DNA of 40,535 nt. It comes from Bacteroidales bacterium (GTDB taxonomy: Bacteria > Bacteroidota > Bacteroidia > Bacteroidales > UBA932). Every line of letters begins with the position of its first letter. Within the stretch, counting starts at the first letter, position 1. Shown in pieces: positions 1 through 9,257 of the stretch. The stretch spans positions 1-40,535 of the forward strand of contig JAFUZO010000017.1 in assembly GCA_017476575.1 (NCBI GenBank). Direction: 5' to 3'. The notes beneath the pieces were generated by a model. The model was not told where the DNA came from and made no database searches. It saw only the letters and a program-made list of their open reading frames with translations. The translations under genes were made by a program, and so were the position numbers.

Positions 1-1503
1 GCGCTGATGGAGCGCAAGTATGCCGCCCGGACCGGCCTGAAAGCCTCGCTGCATGCGATGTGGGCCGGAGAGAAGTACTACCTGGCGCTCTATCGGGAAT
101 ACACGGATATCCGGCTGGTGGGAGCACCGCCCGTCTCGGTCGCCGCCTTCGGGGGTGACGAGGACAACTGGGAATGGCCGCAGCACAAGGCCGATTTCGC
201 CTTGTACCGGATCTATGACCACGGAGAACCGCTGCAGACGCCATGGCACTTGAAAATCTCCACCGCTGGTTATCGGGAGGGGGATTTCACGATGGTCCTC
301 GGCTTTCCCGGCCGTACGGACCGCTACAGTTCCTCCTTCAAGGTCGACTACCTGCAGCAGGTCGAGCGGCCTGTGTCGAACCGCCTCCGGGCCCGGCAGA
401 TGGACATCGTGCGGAAATGGATGGACGCCGACCCGTCCGTCCGCATGAACTATTCCAACTGGTTCTTCTCCCTGTCCAATGTCCAGGAGATGCAGGAGGG
501 CGAGTCGCAGTGTGTCAAGCGCTTCCATGTCGCGGACGGGAAGCGGGCCGAGGAGCGGGACCTGGCGGCATGGGTGCAGGCGGACCCGGATCGCACGGAG
601 CGGTGGGGGAGCCTGCTGGACGACCTCGCGGCGGAATATGCGGCCATCGCCGACATCGAGCGCCGGAAGACGTATTTCCGTGAAACCCTGGTCCGGGGTT
701 CGCGCATCGCGCCGACCCTGCTTCGGATGGGCAACAGCAAGGGCGACAAGATGGAACTTTGGCAGAAAGGGCTTGCCGAGGTCGATTCGCGGGTGGAGAA
801 GGAACTGCTCACCTATGCATTGGAGGAATATGCTTCCCACGTCGGGGCGGAGTTCATCGGGACGTTCCAGGATTCCCTCCTGCGGAAATTCCCGGACAAG
901 GCGGCCTTGGTCGACTACCTCTGGGACCATCCGCTTGAACTGGCAGAATTCGCGACCGAGGTGAAAATCACGGCTTTCCATGCGCAGGAACGCCCCGCCG
1001 CCGACTTGGCCGGGCTGCAGCGGGACTATATCCGGGCCCTGTACGGGATGCGGGCTTCGGCGGGGCGGCCGCAGTACCCCGATGCCAACGCGACGATGCG
1101 GCTGACCTACGGCCGGGTCTCTTCGCTCGACCCGCGGGACGGGGTGCATACCCGCTGGTACTCCACGGTCCGGGGGCTTTTCGAGAAGCATGACCCGCAG
1201 CGGCACGACTTCGCCTTGCCGGCCGTTTTCTTGGACGCCTTGCGGTATCCTTCGGTCCCGGAAGCCGTCAATTTCCTGACAGACAACGATATCACCGGCG
1301 GCAACTCCGGTTCTCCGGTGCTGGATGCCGAGGGCAGACTCATCGGCCTCGCCTTCGACGGCAACAAGGAATCTCTCGCCTCCGACGTATCGTATACCCC
1401 ATCCTACAACAAGTGCGTCTGCGTGGACATCCGCTACATCCTCTGGATCCTCCGGGACTACGTCCACTTTGACCGCATCCTGGTTGAACTGGATGCCGGA
1501 TAG
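1..1503 (+). CDS. S46 family dipeptidyl-peptidase, DPP7 type (5' end missing)
   Basis: Periplasmic serine exopeptidase that removes dipeptides from peptide N-termini, in the DPP7/DPP11 family of Bacteroidota. The frame is open at base 1, so the N-terminus and catalytic His lie outside; about 500 of the usual ~700 residues are present. Numbering from the ATG at 7, the catalytic Asp is D63 in HKADFALYR, after the family motif GGDEDNWEWP. The nucleophile is S434 in TGGNSGSPVLD. Eighteen residues later, at the S1-pocket position that separates the subtypes, there is Gly (G452, AFDGN). From family knowledge, Gly marks DPP7-like enzymes that prefer hydrophobic P1 residues and Arg marks acidic-specific DPP11. 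It ends in TAG and converges on the ABC-F gene. The family is certain; the subtype rests on one residue. Confidence 0.93.
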   Translation, partial: ALMERKYAARTGLKASLHAMWAGEKYYLALYREYTDIRLVGAPPVSVAAFGGDEDNWEWPQHKADFALYRIYDHGEPLQTPWHLKISTAGYREGDFTMVLGFPGRTDRYSSSFKVDYLQQVERPVSNRLRARQMDIVRKWMDADPSVRMNYSNWFFSLSNVQEMQEGESQCVKRFHVADGKRAEERDLAAWVQADPDRTERWGSLLDDLAAEYAAIADIERRKTYFRETLVRGSRIAPTLLRMGNSKGDKMELWQKGLAEVDSRVEKELLTYALEEYASHVGAEFIGTFQDSLLRKFPDKAALVDYLWDHPLELAEFATEVKITAFHAQERPAADLAGLQRDYIRALYGMRASAGRPQYPDANATMRLTYGRVSSLDPRDGVHTRWYSTVRGLFEKHDPQRHDFALPAVFLDALRYPSVPEAVNFLTDNDITGGNSGSPVLDAEGRLIGLAFDGNKESLASDVSYTPSYNKCVCVDIRYILWILRDYVHFDRILVELDAG

Positions 1504-1548
1504 GCGGCATTCTGCAAGAACGATGTCTTTCGTGGGCGGAACGGGGAA

Positions 1549-3345
1549 TCAGCCAAGGTCGGAAAGTTCCAACCAGTGGAGTTCTTTCTCGTCGAGGAGG
1601 GTGAGGAGTTCGCTGTAGCGGGTGGAGGCTTCCTGCAGGGCGGCGGGGGAGAGGGTACCGCTGGAAAGGCTGGCTTCGAGGCCGGCCTTTTCGGTTTCGA
1701 GGCGGGGAAGTTCTTCCTCTAGTGCTTTGAGTTCCTGCTGTTCCTTCCAGGTGAGGCGGCGACGGGTAGGGGACGCTGCGGGCTTGTCGGCCTGCTTCGG
1801 ATGATGGGCCGGGGCAGCCGGGCGGGCGGTTGCTTTCTGCTGCGCCTCGTGGTCCTTGATAAAAGTGCGGTATTCGGTGTAGTTGCCGACAAAGTCCTTG
1901 ACGACGCCGTCGCCGCAGAAGACGAGGAGGTGGTCGGCGAGGCGGTCCAGGAAGTGGCGGTCATGCGAGACGATGAGCAGCGATCCCTTGAACTCCTGCA
2001 GGTATTCCTCCAGGATGTCGAGGGTGACGATGTCGAGGTCGTTGGTCGGCTCGTCGAGGATCAGCAGGTTCGGCTGCTGCATGAGCACGGTCAGCAGGTA
2101 CAGCCGCCGCCGTTCGCCGCCGGAGAGGCGTTCCACGCGGCTCGTCCACATCTCGTGCGGGAAGAGGAACCGCTCCAGCAGCCGGGTGTCGGCCACGGTG
2201 TCCATCACGGTCTGGCCGGGCTTGAACTGCAGGCCGCTCTGGTGGTAGTAGCCGATGCGCAGCGACTCGCCCCGTTCGACGACGCCGGTCATCGTCCCGC
2301 CGAGGGAGGGGTTCCACCCGCCGGTGACGAGGTTGAGGAAGGTGGTCTTGCCCGCCGCGTTCCGGCCGACGATGCCGACCTTCTCGTAGCGCTGGAAGTT
2401 GTAGGAGAAATGGTTCAGGTAGCATTTTTCTTCCCACCAGAAGGACACGTCCTTGCAGTTGATGACCTTGTTGCCGAGGTAGGTGCTGCGCGCCTGGGTG
2501 TCCGAAAGGTCCACCTGGCGGGTGACGTAGGCGTCCTCGGCGCGGGCCTTGATCTCCCAGAAGGCCTGCTTGCGGTATTTCGCCTTGCCGGTGCGGGCGC
2601 AGGGCGAGGCGTGCATCCATTCCAGTTCGCGTCGGAAGATGTTCCGGACCTTCTCCGTCTCGGCATTGTAGTTGTCGATGCGCTCCTGCCGCTTCTCCAG
2701 GAAGTTCATGTAGTCGCCCCGGTAGATGTAGACCTGGCCCCGGTCCAGTTCCATGACCGTGTTGCAGACGCGGTCGAGGAAGTAGCGGTCGTGCGTGACC
2801 ATGAACAGGGTGCAGCGCGCGTGCTTGAGATGCCCTTCCAGGAACTCGATGGCGTCGATGTCGAGGTGGTTCGTGGGCTCGTCCATGATGTAGAAATCGG
2901 CCTCGGAGGCGAGCATCTGGGTGAGGGCCACGCGCTTGACCTCACCGCCGGAGAGGTCCTTCATGGGCTTGCCGGGGTCGGTCAGGTTGAACTGGGTCAG
3001 CAGCTGGTGCACCCGCAGTTCGTAGCCCCAGCGTTGGTCCGGGTCGAGGGGTTCCGTCCAGGACATGGAGGCGTCCATGATCTGGTCGAAGATGGATTTC
3101 GAGGGGTCGTAGGCATATTCCTGCTCCAGGAAGGCGATGCGGATATCCTTGAGAAAACGAATCTTGCCCCCGGTGTCAGAGGAGTCCTTGCCCGCAAGGA
3201 TTTTCAGGAGCGAGGTCTTTCCCGTCCCGTTCGGTGCGATAAGGGCCACCTTGTCCCCCTCGTTGATGTTGAAGTCGATATGTTCGAACAGTACCTTCGG
3301 TCCGTACGATTTGGAGAGGTTCTCGATCTGCAGGTAACTGGCCAT
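1549..3345 (-). CDS. uup: ABC-F family ATPase, Uup type
   Basis: Soluble protein with two ATP-binding cassettes and no membrane segments. ABC-F proteins act on ribosomes, and Uup members have also been linked to DNA transposition phenotypes. Cassette 1 has a Walker A at about residues 37-44 (APNGTGKT, Ala in place of the first Gly), signature LSGGEVKR and Walker B FYIMDEPTNHLD. Cassette 2 has GRNAAGKTT, LSGGERRR and LLILDEPTNDLD. The last ~80 residues, after a Pro/Ala linker, form a charged coiled coil that starts RRRLTWKEQQELKALEEEL; this is the Uup C-terminal domain and is why I prefer Uup over EttA. The 598-residue length is normal. The start lies 3 bases after the trkA stop, so the two are probably co-transcribed. 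Confidence 0.9.
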   Translation of the reverse strand: MASYLQIENLSKSYGPKVLFEHIDFNINEGDKVALIAPNGTGKTSLLKILAGKDSSDTGGKIRFLKDIRIAFLEQEYAYDPSKSIFDQIMDASMSWTEPLDPDQRWGYELRVHQLLTQFNLTDPGKPMKDLSGGEVKRVALTQMLASEADFYIMDEPTNHLDIDAIEFLEGHLKHARCTLFMVTHDRYFLDRVCNTVMELDRGQVYIYRGDYMNFLEKRQERIDNYNAETEKVRNIFRRELEWMHASPCARTGKAKYRKQAFWEIKARAEDAYVTRQVDLSDTQARSTYLGNKVINCKDVSFWWEEKCYLNHFSYNFQRYEKVGIVGRNAAGKTTFLNLVTGGWNPSLGGTMTGVVERGESLRIGYYHQSGLQFKPGQTVMDTVADTRLLERFLFPHEMWTSRVERLSGGERRRLYLLTVLMQQPNLLILDEPTNDLDIVTLDILEEYLQEFKGSLLIVSHDRHFLDRLADHLLVFCGDGVVKDFVGNYTEYRTFIKDHEAQQKATARPAAPAHHPKQADKPAASPTRRRLTWKEQQELKALEEELPRLETEKAGLEASLSSGTLSPAALQEASTRYSELLTLLDEKELHWLELSDLG

Positions 3346-3348
3346 AAA

Positions 3349-4716
3349 CTATTTGAAGAACTTGTCGACCTCCTTGACGGCGTCGGGAAGGGCGAAGACG
3401 GCGACGCGGTCATAGGCCTCGATGCGGGTGTCGCCGACGGCGATGAAGGAGTCGCTGCCGCGGATGACACCGCCGATGATGGCGTTGCGCGGGAAGTCGA
3501 TGTCCTTCAGGGCACCCCGGGTAATCTTTGAATCGGGGGCGGCCGTATACTCCAGGACCTCGGCGTCAGTGCCGCTCATGTAGCGGACGAAACGGACCTT
3601 GTCGGAGAGGGTGAATTTGAAGATGCGTGCGGCTGTGATGAGTTTCTTGTTGATGACGGCATCCACCCCCATCTCTTCGGCGAGACGGACATATTCCAGG
3701 TTCTCCACCTGGGCGACGACCCGGGATACGCCGAACTTCTTGGCAATGACACAGGCGAGGATGTTGGCCTCGTCATTGCCGGTGACGGCTACAAGTGCGT
3801 CGAACTCCTTGATGTTCTCCTCCATGAGGAAGTCCGAGTTGCGGGCATCTCCGTTGACGACCGTGACCCCGTCGGGCAGGGCTTCGGAGAGTTCCCGGCA
3901 CCGCTGCTTGTCGATGTCGATGATCTTGACAGCGTCCATCTGCCGGTGGGCGAGCTGGGCGGCGACCATCTCGCCGATCTCGCTTCCGCCCAGGATCATG
4001 ACGCTCCGCACCTCGATGTTGTCCTTGCCGAGGAACTTCATGATGGTCGGCATGCCTTCGCGTTTGGCGATGATGTAAAGATGGTCGTTGTATTTGAAGC
4101 GGGTGTCGAACTTCGGGATGACGGTTTCCCCTTTACGGGCGATGGCGATGATGCGGAACTGGGCCTTGTCGTTGGCGGCAGTCATGGCCGCCGTGAATTC
4201 GGCGACCTTCATATCCAGGATGGGGGAGTCCTCGTCGAGCTTGAACACGGAGAGCTGGAGCTTGCCGCGGGCGAAGTCCATCGACTCCGTCGATGCCGTA
4301 TGCCTGAGCATGTCGAGGATTTCGTCGCTGGCAGTCTTCTCGGGATAGAACAGGATGTCTACGCCGACATCCTTGAACATCAGTTTGTTCTCCGGAGCAA
4401 GATAGGACTCGTCCTCGATACGGGCGATGACCCGCCTGGCTCCCAGCTGCTTGGCCAGCATGGCGCTCACGATATTGACGGTCTGGGACTTGAAAGGATT
4501 GACGGCGATGAACAGGTCGGCTTTCGCGCAGCCTGCATCCTTCAGAACCTGGATGGAGGAGGGGTCTCCCAGGAGTGTCACGACATCGGCCGAAGAGGCC
4601 AGCTGCGCAATCCGTGCCGGGTCGTCGTCGACCACGGTGATATCGTTGGCCTCGTGGCTGAGCATCTTGGCCAGGTGCGAGCCCACCTGCCCGGCTCCCT
4701 CGATGATGATTTTCAT
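3349..4716 (-). CDS. trkA: Trk system potassium uptake regulatory protein TrkA
   Basis: Cytoplasmic NAD(H)-binding subunit that gates the TrkH/KtrB potassium channel. At 455 residues it has the duplicated layout of full-length TrkA: RCK_N with the dinucleotide motif GAGQVG (residues 7-12) followed by the VVDDD acidic strand, RCK_C, then a second RCK_N (ILGGSEIGEMVA) and RCK_C. No trkH is present in the window, so its channel partner must be encoded elsewhere. The first 33 bases upstream hold a TACCTTTG -7 element that overlaps the 3' end of the glycosyltransferase gene, so trkA and uup can be expressed apart from the upstream genes. The identification is secure. Confidence 0.96.
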   Translation of the reverse strand: MKIIIEGAGQVGSHLAKMLSHEANDITVVDDDPARIAQLASSADVVTLLGDPSSIQVLKDAGCAKADLFIAVNPFKSQTVNIVSAMLAKQLGARRVIARIEDESYLAPENKLMFKDVGVDILFYPEKTASDEILDMLRHTASTESMDFARGKLQLSVFKLDEDSPILDMKVAEFTAAMTAANDKAQFRIIAIARKGETVIPKFDTRFKYNDHLYIIAKREGMPTIMKFLGKDNIEVRSVMILGGSEIGEMVAAQLAHRQMDAVKIIDIDKQRCRELSEALPDGVTVVNGDARNSDFLMEENIKEFDALVAVTGNDEANILACVIAKKFGVSRVVAQVENLEYVRLAEEMGVDAVINKKLITAARIFKFTLSDKVRFVRYMSGTDAEVLEYTAAPDSKITRGALKDIDFPRNAIIGGVIRGSDSFIAVGDTRIEAYDRVAVFALPDAVKEVDKFFK

Positions 4717-4736
4717 AGTCCTGTCGTTTTCTCCTG

Positions 4737-4744
4737 CAAAGGTA
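4737..4744 (-). promoter_or_regulatory. Bacteroidota -7 element upstream of trkA
   Basis: Read on the minus strand this is TACCTTTG, a match to the TAnnTTTG -7 consensus. It ends 20 bases before the trkA ATG. No clear TTTG lies 19-21 bases upstream of it, so the call rests on the -7 element and its position. Confidence 0.5.
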
Positions 4745-4749
4745 ATGAA

Positions 4750-5787
4750 TTATTCTGAAAGGCTTGTCTTTCTCTTGAGGGCGCGGGGGATGATCCAGTA
4801 GGGGTGGAGGCCGTGGACGGGGGTACGGGACTGGGCGGCGACGGCTTCGAGGGTGGGCTTGCGGCGGAGGGTGCGGTAGGCCCGATGGGCGGCCAGGACG
4901 GCCTTGAAGGAAGCCCAGCGTTTCGTGACCAGATACGTGAAGGCGGAGCAGCCGTCCAGGACCATGCGGGTGAGGATGCGGCTGCGGGCATGGCGGAGAG
5001 CCTTCCCCGGGGCCTCTCCCCGCGCCTTGAAAGTACGGGCAAGGTTGTTCTCCAGCAAAAGGAGGTTGTTGCGGTAATTCAGTTCCAGTTTCCAAGGAGA
5101 ATCGTTCGGGAGGGTGCCGCCGCCGATGTGCCAGACGTAGGATGCCGGGACGACGGTCACCTGCCATCCGTCCAGTTGCGCCCGCCAGCACAGGTCGATT
5201 TCCTCCATGTGGGCGAAGAACCGGTCGTCGAGCCCGCCGAGCCGCCGCCAGAGACCGGAGCGGACCATCAGGCAGGCGCCGCTGATCCAGAGAACATCCT
5301 GGGGCGTATCGTATTGTCCTTCATCTTTTTCCACTTTCTGGAGCACCCGGCCGCGGCAGAAGGGGTAGCCGTACTTGTCCAGAAGGCCGCCGGCCGCCCC
5401 GGCATATTCGAAGGTGTCGCGCCGGTGCCAGGAGAGGAGTTTCGGGCCGCAGATGCCGCAGGCGGGATGGGTGTCCATCCAGTCCGTGAGCGGCTGCAGC
5501 CATCCCGGCGGCACTTCGACGTCGGAGTTGATGAGGACGAAATAGTCCGCCTCTACCTGCGTCAGGGCCCGGTTGTATCCGCCGGTGAATCCGTAGTTGC
5601 CGTCGAGGGGAATCTGCCGGATGTCCGGAAATTCTTCCGAGAGCATCTCCAGGGATCCGTCCGTCGAGGCGCTGTCCGCTACGATGACCTCCGCATCCAA
5701 CCCTTCACAGGAGGTGACAAGCCCCGGAAGGAACTGCCGCAGGTAGTCCCTTGTGTTCCAGTTCAATATGACGACGGCCGTTTTCAC
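4750..5787 (-). CDS. Family 2 glycosyltransferase
   Basis: Inverting GT-A glycosyltransferase that probably adds a sugar in surface polysaccharide or rhamnan-type chain assembly; the acceptor is unknown. The N-terminus has the GT2 opening AVVILNWNTRDYL, then ADSASTDGS, GFTGGYNRAL and the DxD-like INSDVEVPPGW. A GACLMVR segment and FAHMEEIDLCWRAQLDG, which carries the catalytic-base region, follow. The C-terminal ~100 residues are basic and may sit on the membrane. I chose GTG at 5787, giving 345 residues, because the protein then starts right at the first beta strand and overlaps the slyD stop by GTGA. An in-frame ATG at 5811 inside slyD is the alternative and adds eight residues. It resembles WcaA/rhamnosyltransferase-like GTs. 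Confidence 0.88.
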   Translation of the reverse strand: MKTAVVILNWNTRDYLRQFLPGLVTSCEGLDAEVIVADSASTDGSLEMLSEEFPDIRQIPLDGNYGFTGGYNRALTQVEADYFVLINSDVEVPPGWLQPLTDWMDTHPACGICGPKLLSWHRRDTFEYAGAAGGLLDKYGYPFCRGRVLQKVEKDEGQYDTPQDVLWISGACLMVRSGLWRRLGGLDDRFFAHMEEIDLCWRAQLDGWQVTVVPASYVWHIGGGTLPNDSPWKLELNYRNNLLLLENNLARTFKARGEAPGKALRHARSRILTRMVLDGCSAFTYLVTKRWASFKAVLAAHRAYRTLRRKPTLEAVAAQSRTPVHGLHPYWIIPRALKRKTSLSE

Positions 5788-6371
5788 GCTTCGTGGTGTC
5801 CGTGGCAGCATCCGTCCCCGTGGCCTTCTCCGTGGCAGCAGCCGCCTCCGTGCCCCTTGCCGTGGCAGTGGCAGCCTTCTTCCGGCGGAAGGAATTCGCC
5901 GTGGAGGCCTTCCGTCAGTTCCTTCCCGGTGGCGTCCCGGACCGAGACGACTTCGCCCCGGAAATGCAGGGTCTTGCCTGCCATCGGGTGGTTGAAGTCC
6001 AGGGTGACCGCGTCTTCCTTGACGGCGACGACGGTGGCGTTGACCACATGGCCGGACGCGTTGATCATCGGGACGGTCCTGCCAGGTTGCATCAGATCTT
6101 CGCGGAGTTCCCCGTTGACGGTGAAAGCGCTCTTGGGGACATCGAATTTCCGCTTCTCCTCGTAGGGGCCGTAGCCCTCTTCCGGGTCGATGGTGAACGC
6201 GAAGGCCTCGCCTTCGGACAGCCCTGCGACCTCCGCTTCGAACTTCGGAATCAGCATGTGCATGCCGTGGATATATTCCAGGGGCTTCTCCCGGGTCGCC
6301 CGGTCCACCGTCTTGCCGTCCACTTCCAGTTCGTAGGTCACGACGGCCACTTTGTTCTTCTCTATTTTCAT
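5784..6371 (-). CDS. slyD: FKBP-type peptidyl-prolyl isomerase, SlyD-like, with metal-binding tail
   Basis: Cytoplasmic prolyl cis-trans isomerase and chaperone; SlyD proteins also bind nickel and other metals. The N-terminal FKBP domain begins KNKVAVVTYELEVDGK and carries the typical LEYIHGMHMLIPKFE segment. The insert-in-flap region follows, ending in FNHPMAGKTLHFRGEV, which is diagnostic for SlyD. The last ~30 residues are almost entirely His, Cys and Gly, with clusters such as CHCHGKGHGGGCCHG, a probable metal store. It is 195 residues long. It starts 17 bases after the pmbA stop and its TGA overlaps the GTG of the glycosyltransferase, so it sits inside the minus-strand operon. Confidence 0.95.
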   Translation of the reverse strand: MKIEKNKVAVVTYELEVDGKTVDRATREKPLEYIHGMHMLIPKFEAEVAGLSEGEAFAFTIDPEEGYGPYEEKRKFDVPKSAFTVNGELREDLMQPGRTVPMINASGHVVNATVVAVKEDAVTLDFNHPMAGKTLHFRGEVVSVRDATGKELTEGLHGEFLPPEEGCHCHGKGHGGGCCHGEGHGDGCCHGHHEA

Positions 6372-6388
6372 ACGTTTTTACGGGTTCC

Positions 6389-7762
6389 TCATGCGCTGCA
6401 ATCGACATCGGCGAACGCTAAGGTCGGGATTAATTTCGACATACACAAACGGGCGTCGTCCGCGGCGATGAGGAGGTGTCGCCACAGGTCGATGAAATTG
6501 CCGGTGACGACCATTTCGCGGACGGGGTGCGTGATGGCGCCGTCCGTGAAGGCGAATCCCTCGATGCCATAGGAGAAATCGCCGGTGGAGGAGTTGGAGT
6601 TGCCCCCGTTGAAGCCCGTAACGAGGATGCCGCTGCCGACTTTGCGGAGGACATCGTCCAGCCCCTTGCAGCCCCCGGTCGGCAGGACCTTGATGCGGGT
6701 GCTGTCCTCGACGGTCGGTGCGAGGCCGGTCTTCCCGGCGATGTATGTGTTGATGAAATAGCGGGTGACGACCCCCTTGTCGATGATGGGGAATTCCGCC
6801 GTGGCCACGCCTTCGCTGTCGAACAGGCGGCAGCCCGTCTCACCGGCGGTGCGCGGCAGGTCGAGGACGGTCAGGTTTTCCGCGAATACCTGCTGTCCGG
6901 CCTTTCCGTCCAGGAAGGAATTTTTCTGTTGGATGGCATAGCCGCCGAGGGCGGTGAGTACGGGATTCAGGAGTTTCGAGGCGCATTCGCTCTCGACGAC
7001 GAGGTTGTACTTGCCGCCGGGTATGTCCTGCGGTCCGATCTGCAGGGCGGCGCGCCGGACGGCCGTCTCGGAGCAGTCGTCCAGCGAAACCCCGGCGAGG
7101 GTCGGTGCCGCATCCCACCAGTAGCTGGCATAGCGGTTGCCCTCCGGATCCTCGACCGTCACCTCGTAGCCGATTTCGAACGAGGTTTCGGTGTGCCGGG
7201 CGAAGAGTCCCTGGCTGTCCATGACAACGGTATCGAAGACGCTGTCGGAATATTCGCCCTCCTCGGAGACCAGCGTGAAGCCCTGCCCCAGCGCAGTTTT
7301 CCGGTGCCAGAGCGAGGTGCGGACCGCCATCTCCCGCCGCCGCCCTGCTGTCAGCGTCGCATAGACGGGATCGAAGAGCCCCATCTCCCGCCCCGTCACC
7401 GCATCCCGGGCGACCCGTTCCGGGGCAGGCAGGTCCCGGGCTGCATCCGGCTCCAGCATCCGGACGGTGTCGACCGCCTGGCGGATGAAGGGACGCAACT
7501 CGCTTTCTTCCAGTCGGTTCGACGAGAAACTGCCGAAGCGTCCGTCCACGAACAGGGCGACCTGCAGGCTGCGGTCCAGGGCGTGGGTCACCTTGTCCAC
7601 CTCGCCGTCCAGCATGCCCACAAGGTCCAACAGGCTCTTGTTGAGGGTGATGCGCACCTTCTGCGCTCCGCATTCCCGGGCGTAGGACATGCACCTCCGC
7701 GCGAGTTCGGTCTCCGCCTCTTCCAGCATCCCGGGTGTGATGCTTATCTCATTGTCTTTCAT
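6389..7762 (-). CDS. pmbA: PmbA/TldE family protein, non-metal subunit of the TldD/TldE protease
   Basis: Partner subunit of the heterodimeric TldD/TldE metalloprotease, which trims unfolded peptides and matures some ribosomal peptides such as microcin B17. As expected for TldE, there is no HExxxH motif. Family features include the N-terminal VDKVTHALDRSLQVALFVDGR segment, the middle GGKYNLVVESECASKLLNPV, and the C-terminal FNGGNSNSSTGDFSYGIEGF followed by VREMVVTGNFIDLW. I start it at the ATG at 7762 (MKDNEISITPGML), giving 457 residues; the open frame further upstream overlaps tldD and looks like shadow sequence. It lies 19 bases after tldD, and the adjacent pairing supports an obligate complex. 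Confidence 0.93.
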   Translation of the reverse strand: MKDNEISITPGMLEEAETELARRCMSYARECGAQKVRITLNKSLLDLVGMLDGEVDKVTHALDRSLQVALFVDGRFGSFSSNRLEESELRPFIRQAVDTVRMLEPDAARDLPAPERVARDAVTGREMGLFDPVYATLTAGRRREMAVRTSLWHRKTALGQGFTLVSEEGEYSDSVFDTVVMDSQGLFARHTETSFEIGYEVTVEDPEGNRYASYWWDAAPTLAGVSLDDCSETAVRRAALQIGPQDIPGGKYNLVVESECASKLLNPVLTALGGYAIQQKNSFLDGKAGQQVFAENLTVLDLPRTAGETGCRLFDSEGVATAEFPIIDKGVVTRYFINTYIAGKTGLAPTVEDSTRIKVLPTGGCKGLDDVLRKVGSGILVTGFNGGNSNSSTGDFSYGIEGFAFTDGAITHPVREMVVTGNFIDLWRHLLIAADDARLCMSKLIPTLAFADVDCSA

Positions 7763-7781
7763 TCGTTTCCATGTTATTGAT

Positions 7782-9257
7782 TTATTCGCCGCCGACGGTG
7801 AGGCCGTGGACGAGGACGGTCGGGATGCCGCACGAGACCGGGACGGACTGCTCCTTGCCGCAGAGCCAGGCACCCGGGTCCACCCGGAGGTCGTTGCCGA
7901 CGGCGACGATGTTCCGCAGGGCTTCCGGTCCGTTGCCGATGATGTTGATATCCTTGACCGGGGCAGTCAGGCGGCCGTTTTCAATCAGAAAACCGGACTT
8001 GACATAGAAGGTGAAGTCTCCCTCGCCGATCTTGACCTGGCCGTTGGCGAACTCGTCGACGAAGATGCCTGCGGGGACGCTGGCGATGATGTCCGCCGGG
8101 TCGGCCCCGCCGCTTTCCATGTAGGTGGCGCGCATCCGGGGAATCGGGGCATAGCGGAACGATTCTCGGCGGCCGTTGCCGGTGGGGGAGACCCCGTAAT
8201 GTCGGGCGCTGATACGGTCATGGAGATAGGAGGTGAGGATGCCGTCCTCTACCATATATGTCTTCTGGCCGGGTACCCCCTCGTCATCGAAGTTGAGGGC
8301 GCCCCGGTTGCCTTTGATGGTGGCATCGTCGAGGATCGAGATGCCCTTCGGGCAGATCCGATCCCCCATACGGTCGGAGAAGATGGAGGTGCCCTTGCGG
8401 TTGAAGTCGGCTTCGAAGGCATGCCCCATGGCTTCATGGAGCAGGATGCCGGACGCACCGGCGCCCATGACGACATTCATCACCCCGCCTTTCGGACGAC
8501 GGGCCTCGAACTGGGCATCGATGCCGGAGGTGACCTGGACGGCGATTTCTTCGACAAGCGTATCGGTCAGCATCTCGGCGCCGCACCGGAAACTGCGGGA
8601 GGTGGACTTGTTCTCGACGCGCCCTCCCTGCTGGAAGATGACCGATACGGACACGCTGCCCATCGGGCGGGTGTCAAACTTGAGTTCGCCGAGGGAATTG
8701 TACATGAGGAGATCGGTGACCTGGAAGGCCAGCGTGGCCATGACTTTCACAATCCGGTTGTCACGCTGGCGGATGGCCGCCTCCAAGCCCTGCAGGAAGG
8801 GAAGGAAAGCGGACATCTCTCCGTCGGACCAGGGCTGCCGCATCGGGTAACGGTCGGCCGCGGGATTGGGTTCCCCCCGGAAATGGCGCTTGACCATGCG
8901 GCTGCCGTTGGACTCAGCGGTTACATAGTGGTCGCCCCGGTCTCCGATGACGGCTGTCTCCGGGGCAATGGCGGCAGCAGCCCGGGCGCAGGCAAGCATG
9001 TCGGCAGGTGCGATGCTTTCCGAATAGGCATAGCCGGTCCGCTCTCCGCTGAGGACACGGATCCCGACGCCGAAGTCGATATGGTTGCCGCCCGCTGCGA
9101 CGGCACCGTCGCGGAGGACGAGGTTGCCATAGGCGGTGTTCTCGAAATAAAGGTCGCTGTAATCGCCGCCGCTGCGGAGCGCTTCCTTCAAGAGGCGGTC
9201 CATCAGGGGGACATCGACTTGGAAAGTATGGAAGTAGTGTTCTTTCTGGTAGATCAT
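7782..9257 (-). CDS. tldD: TldD metalloprotease subunit
   Basis: Catalytic zinc subunit of the TldD/TldE protease. The metal site is HEAMGH (H274, E275, H279), an HExxxH motif, within ASGILLHEAMGHAFEADF, the most conserved segment of the family. The N-terminal half has the FGVGIRVLSGERTGYAYS strand region. The C-terminal half has GNGRRESFRYAPIPRMRATY and a glycine-rich end. It is 491 residues long, slightly above the usual TldD length. Its ATG overlaps the stop of the upstream zeta-like gene by 4 bases (ATGA), so translation is probably coupled. Confidence is high for family and for pairing with pmbA. Confidence 0.95.
   Translation of the reverse strand: MIYQKEHYFHTFQVDVPLMDRLLKEALRSGGDYSDLYFENTAYGNLVLRDGAVAAGGNHIDFGVGIRVLSGERTGYAYSESIAPADMLACARAAAAIAPETAVIGDRGDHYVTAESNGSRMVKRHFRGEPNPAADRYPMRQPWSDGEMSAFLPFLQGLEAAIRQRDNRIVKVMATLAFQVTDLLMYNSLGELKFDTRPMGSVSVSVIFQQGGRVENKSTSRSFRCGAEMLTDTLVEEIAVQVTSGIDAQFEARRPKGGVMNVVMGAGASGILLHEAMGHAFEADFNRKGTSIFSDRMGDRICPKGISILDDATIKGNRGALNFDDEGVPGQKTYMVEDGILTSYLHDRISARHYGVSPTGNGRRESFRYAPIPRMRATYMESGGADPADIIASVPAGIFVDEFANGQVKIGEGDFTFYVKSGFLIENGRLTAPVKDINIIGNGPEALRNIVAVGNDLRVDPGAWLCGKEQSVPVSCGIPTVLVHGLTVGGE

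Noticed and set aside
1504..1548. A bidirectional terminator between the S46 peptidase and the ABC-F gene
   Set aside because: I could not find a convincing stem with a T-run in these 45 bases.
1801..3531. 576-codon plus-strand open frame opposite the ABC-F gene
   Set aside because: The opposite strand encodes two complete ATP-binding cassettes; the plus frame is a codon-bias shadow.
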